Positions 33,632 to 44,499 of a stretch of 64,000 bases of DNA are shown here, piece after piece. The translations under genes were made by a program, and so were the position numbers. Position 1 is the first letter of the stretch. Each line of letters opens with the position of its first letter. This stretch comes from Cryptomeria japonica (lineage: Eukaryota; Streptophyta; Pinopsida; Cupressales; Cupressaceae), in NCBI RefSeq assembly GCF_030272615.1, contig NC_081414.1, positions 764,379,413 through 764,443,412 of the forward strand, given 5' to 3'. A model generated the notes under the pieces. That model was not told the DNA's origin. It did no database searches and saw only the letters and a program-made list of their open reading frames with translations.

Positions 33632-35026
33632 ATCTCCACTTGGTGCCTAGAACCTGTTTTATTGCCTTTTCTCCTTCAAAAACCCCAAAAAAATCCCTAA
33701 CAGAGTGCAAGGGTCATAAATTGTTTACTCTTTCAACTAAAAGTTGAATATCTCTATAATATTTGTCTTTTGCATAAATAACCATTAATTACCCACTATA
33801 ACTGTGCTTAGTGATCACAAATCTACTCTTCTTGTAGGAATATGGAACACTTTTTCTAATTGTTTGCAATTGCTATGAATCCTTGATACCCATTATTTTT
33901 CCCAAGATCTTTACCTACTTCTTCCATAATTTCTTGAAGAAGTCTTTGAAAATTTCAAGCAAATGCAATCAACATGTAAGTCGATTTCCACAGCCTTTTC
34001 CCTCCAAATTTGCCATGAACTTCCCATGTAAGACTTGAAAATTATTACGTATGCCTTAAAAGAATTGATATGGAGTTTTGTAGCATTGCCTCTATTAGAA
34101 AACATGACACAAGTATGGATATCAATATGTTGAAAACCAATGATCTTCATTTCAAACTAAAACAACCAACATCATCGTTCTCTCCTTTACTTTTGAATAA
34201 ATGAGATTTGGTCCACTTGAACTACATGCTATTACTGTCTTGACCACATTTCTCTCTACTTGATCTGTGTGGGATGTGATTTTATCAGACTGCAGTCCAT
34301 GACTATTGGGTTTCGCACAATTTTTTTAATATTCTTCGATGCTCTTGATTTCACATGAAGCAACCTTTACATCGTAATTCATGATTTTTGGACAAAACTT
34401 GACAATATAAAACCTCTGTCGATAAGGTTCTTAGGCACTACATTTTTATTGTCTAACCATGGAGTATTGACACTTGCAATAAATTATTGAAAGCCATGTC
34501 ACGAACTTTTATGAAACTCATCCTCAATTCGCTTACCTGTATCATCCCTAAGAAGATCAATACGAATTGCAAGGGCAACTTTAAATTGTCCTTCTATGAG
34601 AGAAAGGAAGATAGTGTAAACTATTTGCCCCTCTTCTCTAAGATCAATCTGCCCATTCAAAATAAACCCATACTTAGCTATCCACAAACATGAATTGGAT
34701 TTTCATGGGACCATCCTGTCTACATCTTCCCATTCACATTCATGTCTTTCACTTTCTAATAAAGACCGCTTGCATGCACTCCTGTGAAGAGTTGTTTGAA
34801 GAGAGGCTCGTTTCAAGCATTATGTCAAACAAATCATGCTTTTTGTTTTTGGCCTCACAATTTGCATGCTAAGCATTTACAACCATTATCAAACAATAAT
34901 GGGCTTTTATGAATGTCTATGCCTCTTGTTTAATATTCTACAAATTATTTCTCATTTTATTTTCACCATATTTCTCATATACCCCTTGTCAACACCTATG
35001 CTACATTGACAACTACATATCTCTGA
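33632..35026 (-). other. Unidentified decayed reading frames left of a solo LTR
   Basis: Minus-strand open stretches at 34,499-34,687 (IDLREEGQIVYTIFLSLIEG) and 33,911-34,150 (FKAYVIIFKSYMGSSWQIW) look protein-like rather than random but match nothing I recognise. They share orientation with frames at 43,580-44,168; the two groups were adjacent before the solo LTR at 35,032-43,573 inserted. They may be remnants of the element whose LTR lies at 32.7-33.6 kb, or of a captured host gene. Confidence 0.3.
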
Positions 35027-36410
35027 CACACTATTGGAAACTTGAGTGATTGTGTTGTCATTGATGCCAACTTGTCTTGTGTTTTCATTGATATCAACCT
35101 ATCACATGTTGCAGATGAATTGTTGTGTTATGTTCACATTAATGTCAATCTATCTTGTGTGCTATGCGTTGCAAATGGTCTGAAAAAAGTATGGTTTGAT
35201 GTTGTTGAGTTGTTTGGTAATGACATTGTGTAAGTATGAGGTGTTTTCGAAAGTTTGGTGTACAATATGTAGGAAACAATATTTATGTAGGATAGAGTAT
35301 TTAATATCCCTATGGAAGAATGCTTTGCATTCCTTTGGTATGTGAAGATTATGGAGTGCAATTATAGATATAATTTTTTATGACCTATGTGTATCATGTT
35401 TATAGGTCCTATGTTGCTCAGATGGTTGTGTTAATTGTTCTCTTTGATAGTGGAATGTCTGTCAAAACTGGTTCAAAGAATGCTTGGCAGTTCTCTGATA
35501 TGTGTCTTTATGTGTTGCAACTTTGAGGACATGTTTATTTGATTTGCGTAATGTTCCAATTCAATTTTCTAGTGATGGTTCGACCCGAAAATGAAGTTAC
35601 GATGTTCTAAGTTTGATACTATCAGTTGGTCTAGGTTCCGACTGATTGAGGTAATGTGTTTTATTTGGATCATGCCTTCTTGGTTCGAACATATTTTGGT
35701 GATTAAATTTTGATATCGATATGGACCTCACCATGGTTTTTTTTATCCACATTAAGTTGTGTGCATTAGAGAATGTTTTGGGGCTAATTGATTGGTGTGC
35801 GACATTGTTTACTTACATGTTTCACTTGGTGTCGATCTAAGAGGATGTATTAGCACATGTAGTTCATTGGAATCAGTTGGAAAGGTTGTATTATGATGTA
35901 TTTGGGTCCTCTCTATCTCTTGGAGTGGACCACAGTTGATGTTATAGGTCTGGGTGGGCCAATTTGTGTAATAGTGTGTGGGTTTAGGGTTTCAATGAAT
36001 TATCTTGTAGATATAGTAGTGTGGATGTATGAATTGAGTATGGGATGGAAGTGAATTGATGTAAAGTGTACATTACTGATGTGCAAGAAGATTTGTTATT
36101 GCAGAGCTACGAAAGATAGTTGGGAAGAGAGTTGAGAAAGTGTTTGTGATCAAATATGTTTTCCATGATATTGGTTGCTTGACATAGTGGTTCAAGGACA
36201 GGATCATGATTAGGAGATCTTATTCATTTTATTTCATTGATCCTCTGCACCTACCAAAAGAAAGTGTGTTCCTTTTGGTAGTTTGTACAACCCTTGTATC
36301 ATGCCCCAAGGTTTTGCGCCTTAGTCTTGCATGTCCTTTTAGGGGCAGTGAGCTCCTTGCCCTTGAGCCTAAACATTGTAATTATTTATTCATATTGTGA
36401 GTGCAATTCT

Positions 36411-37367
36411 TGTTGGAATCAAGGAACACTGAGATGGGGGGGGGGGGTGTGAACCAGTGTTCTTCCACTTAGCAACTTTTATGATCTAACTTTAAACCAC
36501 TAGAAGCAAATGCATGAAACTGAAATGTAGAAACACAAAACAACCAACCACAAAATAATAACACCAAGATTTTTACGTGGAAACCAAAATGGGAAAAACC
36601 ATAGTGGTATTTGGACTCACAATATTATTCCACTATGGCCAGTAGCGAAAGAATATTACAAAATGGAGAATGCACTTGCATTCAGGCATACTGCCTAGAG
36701 CTCATTGCTCAATTACAATAAGGGCTACAACCCCGGAAGGCTCATTGCCTTACTTATTAATTACAATGATGAACTACAACAAATGAACTCTGAAATAGCA
36801 TCTATAATGCCTGGATGAGTTTCGATTAAGTGCCAGACACACTGATTGTATCACCTATGTTGTTTTGTTTTATTCTCTATCTCAGTCAACTACTGAATCA
36901 AGAATGCGCATGTGAAACTGCGCTACAAAGGATTCTCGGTCACCACTCGCTCGCATAAAATCATACCATACACCAAAAAAATCATCTACACCAGTCTTAT
37001 ATATCCACAATCACAAAATAGATCATTCACCAAGTCGGCATGCTAATGTAATGTGTAGTCATATGTCGGCTTGACAAGATCACCAAAGATAAATGTAGAT
37101 CACCAAATTGATGATAAAATGATGTCTCTATGTCGGCCCAATCATTCTATACATGATTCATAGCACCGGAATCACTGGAAAGCTTCTAGACCAAAACTGC
37201 TATGTTCATCTTGAAATACCGGTTATCTGGCTACTGGTTGATGTTCGCTTTTGGATATCAAGATCTGTGATTACTGGATGGGAATTTTATGAAGAGTTGC
37301 CATCAATGACAACCCTAAACCATTAATCAAGTATCAAAAGCCACCGGCTGAGTGTCATTTGCCAACA
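36411..37367 (-). repeat. 3' LTR of the 7-kb element
   Basis: TGTTGGAATCAAGG...GCCAACA. It contains a run of 11-12 G near 36,437 and the TTTTTACGTGGAAACC...GGGAAAAACCA motif. Confidence 0.85.
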
Positions 37368-37383
37368 ATCTCCCCCTTTGGCA
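37368..37383 (-). promoter_or_regulatory. Polypurine tract
   Basis: Minus strand CCAAAGGGGGAGAT directly before the 3' LTR; this is the plus-strand priming site. Confidence 0.8.
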
Positions 37384-37777
37384 TTGATGGCAACACTCAT
37401 GAAAAATGGCCAAGTGTTGAAAACTTGTACACCAAACCAAAAGAATTTCTAAGGCTCCCCTTAGATAAAGAATTCTGAAACCTGTAATTACACTTTTCTA
37501 CTGTACATTTTTCACCTTTACTCTCCCCCTTTGACAACAATGCCAAAGATGGGGTGCTATCCAAAACTTATATACAGAGATATTTACCAGAGACTTTACA
37601 AACATTTAAAGATGTCAACAAAAATGTTCTTCAAAATTTCTAGGTGAGTGTCCCACCCACTCTTCAAGTTGTCCAAAACTGTAATGAAGGCACTAAAAAC
37701 ATATGCATGAATCTCCACATCCTTCAATTCAGATGGAACAAGTTATCCCATAGCCTTCATACAGTCAACCTTATTGC

Positions 37778-40700
37778 TCAATATGGTGTCCAACCGGGGG
37801 CAATCAAGTTCTGGAGTTCACCAACTCTCCTCAAAAATTTGTCCTTATCCACATTAAGGCTTGATATTTGATCATTTAAATCCAATATATGTCCTTCTAT
37901 GTTGTTGGTAAGGGATACATTAGGGTCAAAAGACTGTGAAATACCAACAAGTTTACCCTGGCAAACACTTATTTGCTTGTATATATCAACTATGAACTTT
38001 GGCAAAATTAGACAAGACTTGTATATTTTACCACCTTCTGTCAATACATCTGAAATAGTTTGCAGACCTTTATTCAGTCTAACTCTATCATCTTCAATCA
38101 TTTTCTGGAATGTCTGCATTCTTACCTCCTTAAATCTATCCAAAACTCATTTAGTAGTAGCCTTCTCCAAAGAATCAAATTTTGTATTTACATTATTAAT
38201 CAGATTCAGTAGTTTCTCGAAGGGTCCAACATTAGGATCTGACTATACACCCGAAGCCACCTTCTGCAAAACATCAACTGACATCAAAATGATCTTTTTA
38301 TCTTTGGACTCTGATTTGACCAGATCCAGACTGTCCTAAGCTTGAACAGCTACTGCAAGCATTAGTTTCTCAGCAGGTGACATTTGTCCAAGATTTAGAG
38401 GACCATCTCGATTGATAGAGATTTGAGGTGGGGTCCTTGTGACTAGAGGAGTGTCAATTGTCAGATCAACAACTCCTTTACCCTTGTTTACCTCAACATC
38501 CTTTGCTTTTGCTTTCTCAGGTTCCTTTTCAGCTCCATCCCCTTTATCTTGTGCATCGATGTTTCCACTTGGTTCAGTATCATTCTTATGAATCTCAGGG
38601 ACTACAGAACCGAAGGATTATCACCGATCTCAGCATCAAGGGTTGTGTTGCCTTGATCTTCCAGATGTTCCTCGGTCTGAGTTTCATCCTTCTGACCACC
38701 GAAAACACCTTATTTTCCTTTCGACTGAGAATACTTAACTGCATCTTTATACAAAGGATAATTCTTCATGATTCTTCTCTAGATATCTTCAGTTTCCTTT
38801 CTTACTTCTTCCACCTTCCAAATCATCAACCTGTTCACCCTGTTTTTGCTTCTGAATTATTTCTTGTTAGCTTCCTCAATGAGACTTTTGGCTTCATCAA
38901 GGCATACACAGGTGCAAATATTAATCAACTCTCTCTCCTTCATTTCCTTATCAATCTTACTAGCTATTAGCCTCCTTGCATCAATAATGTTGTATAGATT
39001 CTTAGGGATGCTCCACTCCAACTCAATCAAAGCTTTGCTAAAGTTATGTAAATACAAAACAACAACTTCTTCAACTTTTCTTTGATCTGCCTCATCTAGA
39101 TTTTTATAATGTACTCCAATATTTTTCAAATTTCCATCAACAATTATTTCATCAATCAGTTGATTTGTTGGCAATGGAGGAATAAACATATATTTACCTT
39201 TCAGATAACCTGACTCAAGATCTTTGTCAAATTAAGTTCTAACCCTTCTTACTCTCTTGGGTCTTCTGGTAGGGGCAGGTTCAGATTTGTCTTACTTGCT
39301 TTGATGGGCTCCACTGGACCACGACTTCCTCACCACACTTACAAATTCACCTTTCTTCTTAGCCTTGCCTGCTTCCTCCTCTGACTCAGTCTCAAAGGCC
39401 ACCATAGATACAACAACATAAGTTCACCTAGGTTTCTCCTTTTTCTTTAAAAATCATTTTCCGGATGGGCTTTGTCCTGAAGATAGTGCTACGGGAGCAG
39501 GGGTAGACTTGTTTTCTTTTGGTTGAGCTTTAGAGGGGACCGGTTTGGCCTTAGGCTTTCTGGTTTCTTCTTTAGCCTCTATCTGTGCATGTTTCTCTCT
39601 AGCCTGCTTCACCTCCTCCCGGGTGAATCCCATCTGAACAACAACTTTCTCAGCCATCTCGGAAACTTTCCTCTTCCTTGTAGGGGCTGTGAATTGTTTG
39701 TGCAACTCTAAGTCTTTCTTCTTGAATGTGCCAAATCTCTCTTCTTTTTCATCAACTGGATGACTCAACATATGTTGAGCATAGACATCTATGGTAGTAG
39801 CATCAAATTCATAGCCCATAGGAAGAATCCACACATTCCTTGGCTCAATTGCTTCTGTTAAGAATTGGTCCTTATCAATCATGAAGCAAATTGTTTTCTC
39901 ATACTTCTCCACTATTTCTTTTGGGATTCTTTCCCTGCTTTTCATTGTGTCTTGAAAAGTTTTGAAATAACCCCATAGAGTAGATATCCTCATTATGGCA
40001 TCACCAATTCCCATAATCCCTTCCCGAATTTGTATTGCAATCAACTTATCATAGGCCCATTGGACCTTTCCTTGAACACTAGGGATTTTATTCATGAAAT
40101 ATAGTGCCAAATAGATGATAAGGGTGCCAAACTTAAAGGTGTGCTTCTTGTCTTGTTTAATTTTCTTCATATTACTTAGCAACTCATTCAAGAGAACCGT
40201 ACATAAGTCATACCTCTTGTCTTCCTTCAACATCTGATAGGAAGAGTATATGGTTGTACCAGAGATAGAGTCTGCTTGACTGGTATACTTTATATCCAAC
40301 TACCATTGATGCAAACTTGACATCATGCTCTAGAATGTTATTGATTGGCATAGCTCTTTTGTCAAACTGAGAACTAGTGGCGGCAATCACAATGTAATTT
40401 GATATTTTCCTCTAGCTGGGAACTTCACCGGATGCGCTCAAACAAGTCACGACCTGGATTGCTTGCTTAGTAATCTTGTGAGGCTTATCCAACCAAATTA
40501 ATTCATTATGGATTATGTTGAGTGCGAACCATATCCATTCTTTCTCATCAAATGAAAGAAAATGCACGAACTGAGTGAAACCTTTGGCCAACAAGTGTTG
40601 ATATTTCGACTTGAGATTTCCCAAGTTGTCCGCTAGATGCTTGTTATAAAGGTTCATAATGTCAGCACTATCGAGTTCATCAAGATCACAGTGGATATAT

Positions 40701-40861
40701 GCCCTTATATCTTCATTGTGAAGAATGTTGTAGGGACCAGAGGAAAATGCTCCTTCGGGATCATCCTCGACTAATTTGAAAGGATTTTTCTTAAAAATGG
40801 GTTGAGCTCTATCCTTGATTTCCACAACCAACAGGGTAGCAATTCCAGAAGTTGAAGCCAT
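37778..40861 (-). pseudogene. Accessory ORF of the 7-kb element (in place of pol)
   Basis: Starts at 40,861 (MASTSGIATLLVVEIKDRAQ). The N-terminal helical region contains HNELIWLDKPHKITKQAIQVV and SASGEVP (40,540-40,412), whose spacing resembles LVSIDEDLIAQVTGL..EG of the LINE ORF3. A further helical region (40,299-39,760; FKFGTLIIYLALYFMNKIPS) is followed by basic patches (PTRKRKVSEM; RRPKRVRRVR), acidic Glu-rich stretches and a C-terminal coiled coil ending at 37,778 (GELQNLIAPGWTPY). Frames change near 40,300 and again between 38,850 and 38,140, with several stops. No enzyme motif. Confidence 0.6.
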
Positions 40862-41257
40862 TTAGAACTTAGGGTCCGCAAAAACTGATAGTCTGAAACA
40901 AATAAATACCTTAACTCGCAACCGGGCGCTGGAATTCTCTTTAGGATCGTTGTTAAGATTGTCAAATCACTTTGCTCTTCTTCTCTACACCTATCTCTTG
41001 ATTGAATTGTGAAAAATAAAGCTTTCAAATGTCTTTTTATTCTTCGAATACCTAATTCTCCATTGTAATAAATGCTACAACCGATTACCTTGATTTTCAT
41101 GGAGTCGTTTACCGGAGCATCAAATCTTCACTAAATCTTCTAGATAACATCTGCATATATGATTTACGCCTTCTGCGACCTTCTAGAATTGATTGCAGAT
41201 CACCGAAGAGGGGGCTCTTATAATCTACATGAAAAGTTTTCCCTAAGGCAAAAAGAC

Positions 41258-42436
41258 CTAGTTACCAGATGAAGATCCTGCACTGAATTCGGGTGCAGAT
41301 CCATTGTCTGCTTTGGATTCATCTTTTTTGACCCACATCTTCTGATGTTTGTCACTGATCTCCTCTACCTTTCCCTTTCCTTTCTCATCTGATTTGTTCT
41401 TGTCTACTGGAGAACTCTTTTTGCTTCTACAATATTTTGCAATGTGATCGGTTTTATTGCATGCACAACAAACAACATTCTGCATCAGTCTAAATTTCAT
41501 TTGATTTGGTCTCATCTTGTACTAGTTAGAAATATGTCCAAACATCCCACAAGCATATCATCTCTTGTTTTGAAAGCTATTCATTACTGCTCTGCACATA
41601 TTTGACTCATGACCAAAATTATTGTATATGAAACATTGACCGGTAAAGGTAGGACCATTGTTTACATTATTCATCCTGCTTCTGCATTGATTCGCCACAT
41701 GACCAAATTTATTACAAGTAAAGCATCTACCATTGAATTTATGAGCATTAGGTTGTCTTACCAGAGGATTCTTGTTCTTCTTCTTATTAGGTTTCACATT
41801 GCTTTGTCTAGATCCAAAGGATTCTCCTTTCTCAAATCCAATTCCTCACATGTCCTTTCCATGTTTCTGACTTTCCAGCATCTCATCAAGTCTTGTTGAG
41901 CTAGCATTGAATTTGTCTTTGTATTCATTTGCAGTAGCAAGTTCATCTCTTAGGGCAACAATTTGTCTTTCAAGTTCCTGATCATTATTCCTTGATTGTG
42001 TCAACTGCAACTTCAACTGATCATTCTCATAGGTAAGCCTGAAACTTCATCTGCTCATTGAGTCAAATTCTCTTCATTATTCTTCTGGTCCTCAATCTCC
42101 TTAGTCAACCTCATCACAATGGATTGCATCTCATTCTTCAATACAACATTCTCTCTCTCAAGCTTGTCAACTTTGTCCTGATTCTCCATGCATTGATCTT
42201 CTTTCTCCTTCAGCTTGTCCATCAGCTCTTTCCTCGTCTCTTGAAGTGTTCACTTGATCCTTCAAATCATTAATGAAGTCTTCAGTCGCATTCAGGTTTC
42301 TCCTTAAGGAGTTGATTTCATTCCTTCTTGTATCAAGATCCTCAAGTGCCACACTAAGTTGTCTCTAAAAACCAGAATCCATTGATTCAATCTCTCGGAC
42401 CTTCCTCAAGCGGTTAGGCTTCCTCAGAGGAATTAG
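41258..42436 (-). pseudogene. Copia Gag-like C-terminus: coiled coil plus four zinc knuckles
   Basis: Begins beside the primer site with a long coiled coil (LEDLDTRRNEINSLRRNLNA and following heptads, 42,352-41,900). Knuckles follow: CFTCNKFGHVANQC (about 41,720), CFIYNNFGHESNMC (41,630, second Cys lost), CYACGMFGH (about 41,550, last Cys lost) and CCACNKTDHIAKYC (41,455, Gly replaced). The end is Lys/Ser-rich and stops at 41,258. The UBN2 core that should precede it is absent. Frameshifts and stops lie in the coiled coil. It would bind the element's RNA. Confidence 0.7.
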
Positions 42437-42448
42437 GCTCTGATACCA
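42437..42448 (-). promoter_or_regulatory. tRNA-iMet primer-binding site of the 7-kb element
   Basis: Minus strand TGGTATCAGAGC, two bases from the 5' LTR. Confidence 0.9.
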
Positions 42449-42450
42449 AT

Positions 42451-43387
42451 TGTTGGAATCAAGGAACACTAAGAGGAGAGGTGAATCGGTGTTCTATTGT
42501 TCTGATCTAACTTTAAACCACCAGAAGAAAATGCATGAAACTAAAATGCAGAAACTCAAAACAACCAACCACAAAATCATAACAACAAGATTTTTACATG
42601 GAAACCCAAATGGGAAAAACCATGGTGGGATTTGGAGCCACAATATTATTCCACTATGGCTAGTAGAAAAATAATATTAAAAAATGTGGAATGCACTTGC
42701 ATTCAGACACACTGTATAGAGCTCACTTCTCAATTACAATAAGGGCTACAACCCTAGAAGGCTCACTACCTTGCTGATTAATTACAATGATGAACTACAA
42801 CAAATGAACTCTAAAATAGCATCTACAATGTTGGATGAGTTCCAATTAAATGCTAGACACACTGACTGTATCACCTCTATTGTTTTGCTATGTTCTCTGT
42901 CCCAGTCAGCTACCGGATCAAGAATGCACACGTGAAATTGCACTACAAAGTATTCTCGATCACCACTCGCTCACATAAAATCATACCATATGCCAAAAAG
43001 ATCATCTACACTTGTCTTATATATCTGCAATCACAAAAAAGATCATTCACCAAGTCAACTTGCTAATATAACGTGTAGTCATATGTCGACTTGATCGGAT
43101 CACCAAAGATAAATGCGGATCACCAAATTGATGATAAAATGATGTCTCTATGTTGGCCCAATCATTCTATACACGATTTATAGCACCACAATCAACATAA
43201 AACTTTCGGACCAAAACTGCTATGTTCATACTAAAATACTAGTTAACTAGCTACCGGTTGATGTCTGCTTCTGGATATCAAGATCTGTGATTATCGGATG
43301 GGAATCTTATGAAGAGTTTCCATCAATGGCAACCCTAAACCATTAATCAAGCATCATCAACCACTGGATGAGTGTCAATTGACAACA
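42451..43387 (-). repeat. 5' LTR of the 7-kb element
   Basis: TGTTGGAATCAAGG...GACAACA, paired with 36,411-37,367. Confidence 0.85.
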
Positions 43388-43578
43388 ATTCTCACCGTGT
43401 TTTTTTCCTATTTAGGTTTTCGATGTAATTTTGGTGTTCATATGTTAGTTGTGTTTTGTCCTTTCATGTTTCATAATTGCAGTGATAAGCTAATTGTGGT
43501 TTAAAATTTAAGTGAAGTGTTATGGGGTCTAGACTGATTCACCCCCCCTCTCAGTCCTATGGTGTGTTCAACACACAC

Positions 43579-44168
43579 AATCGCCTAGTGTTGAAAGACT
43601 AGGCAACATGAAAGTTGTAGTGTGAATGTATTGGCCAAACGGGTTCTTATGATTATAACTAAGAATGTCAATTGAATCAACAAATTTAAAAAAGTAAATC
43701 CCATTCTTGTCTTGCACATATTCCCTTTTATTAGTCTCATCATCTGCAGCCATGTTTTGCTCTTTTATTTTAATCAACATCTCTTTAAGGATGGAGACTA
43801 TCTTGGCAAGAAGAGGCATTAACGACCACCGCTTTGGAGCTAATTCAACCATTCATTAACTATGTCGCTTGGACTTGAACTTAATCAAGAGACCTTGTGC
43901 ATAGACCTTTTCCAACTTTCATGTCATGAAGCCAATATTAGACACAAAATTGAGTAGTGACCTTGAATTGGTAAGAGCCATATATATCACCCTTTTGCTT
44001 GGTCCAATCTAACATTACATAGACTAGTGAATTTTCATAGCTTTTAACTGAAATAGTCATTAGTGAATCAATAAACTGGCCAACATCTGGAGAACTCGTA
44101 TGGACTAGCTTGGAAAAGACAAGCAATAATGAGTTTTCAAACCTGCAATCTCTGAAGTCTTTCTTCAT
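43579..44168 (-). pseudogene. Unidentified protein-like frames
   Basis: Two minus-strand stretches. The first (44,168-43,938) reads SPDVGQFIDSLMTISVKSYE and LVYVMLDWTKQKGDIYGSYQF; the second (43,852-43,580) reads LAPKRWSLMPLLAKIVSILK and DKNGIYFFKFVDSIDIL. They look like one protein broken by about 85 bp with stops. I do not recognise the family. Composition and even hydrophobic spacing argue against chance ORFs. They lie on the right side of the CACAC-flanked solo LTR, in the same orientation as the frames at 34 kb. Confidence 0.35.
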
Positions 44169-44499
44169 TGTATAGAGCTACAACAAGGTCTCTGAGTTGT
44201 TGCACCGTGTATGGTGACAAATGCAAAATGAGCTATAAATATAGCTCCCTAAAAAGAGTAATACAAAACTATCCATTTTTGGGGCAAAAAACTTGCAGTT
44301 GCATCAAGAAATATTTTCATAGTAATGTTGCTATTATCAATCCAAATCAACGATGCATCTTTCCCCATAACACAAAATCAACCGGACATTCTATCTTATT
44401 CTGCAATTGACTATGATCATCGCTTTCAAGAACTATTGGAACAATAGGGAAGAATTTTTATTTTTTTGCATAATGTGCACAATGGCTTATGTATATTGT
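44169..44499. other. AT-rich spacer
   Basis: No ORF above chance, repeat or motif seen. Confidence 0.4.

Larger units (their letters stand above)
36411..43387 (-). mobile_element. Complete 6,977-bp non-autonomous copia-like LTR element
   Basis: LTRs at 36,411-37,367 (957 bp) and 42,451-43,387 (937 bp) start TGTTGGAATCAAGG and end CAACA; ATTCT flanks both sides (36,406-36,410 and 43,388-43,392). A tRNA-iMet primer site (42,437-42,448) and a polypurine tract give minus orientation. The interior has a zinc-knuckle ORF and a second, accessory ORF but no protease, integrase, RT or RNase H, so it must have been moved in trans. The LTRs differ by scattered substitutions and a G-run length change. 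Confidence 0.9.
35032..43573 (+). mobile_element. Solo LTR, interrupted by a 7-kb element
   Basis: Left part 35,032-36,410 and right part 43,393-43,573 together make a 1,560-bp LTR. It begins TATTGGAAACTTGAG (TG start mutated) and ends GTGTGTTCAACA, with CTGATTCACCCCCCCTCTCAG near its end, the reverse of the G-run motif in minus-oriented copia LTRs here. CACAC flanks both ends (35,027-35,031 and 43,574-43,578). No internal region of its own remains. Everything between the parts is the ATTCT-flanked element. Confidence 0.7.

Noticed and set aside
35042-35361. Frames in the solo LTR (plus 35,042-35,233; minus 35,134-35,361)
   Set aside because: Overlapping short frames on both strands of low-complexity LTR sequence; no family resemblance.
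43589-43608. TGTTGAAAG as the partner of the candidate LTR at 32,708
   Set aside because: Similarity ends after about ten bases; the region is instead a small CCTAGT/ACTAGG hairpin.
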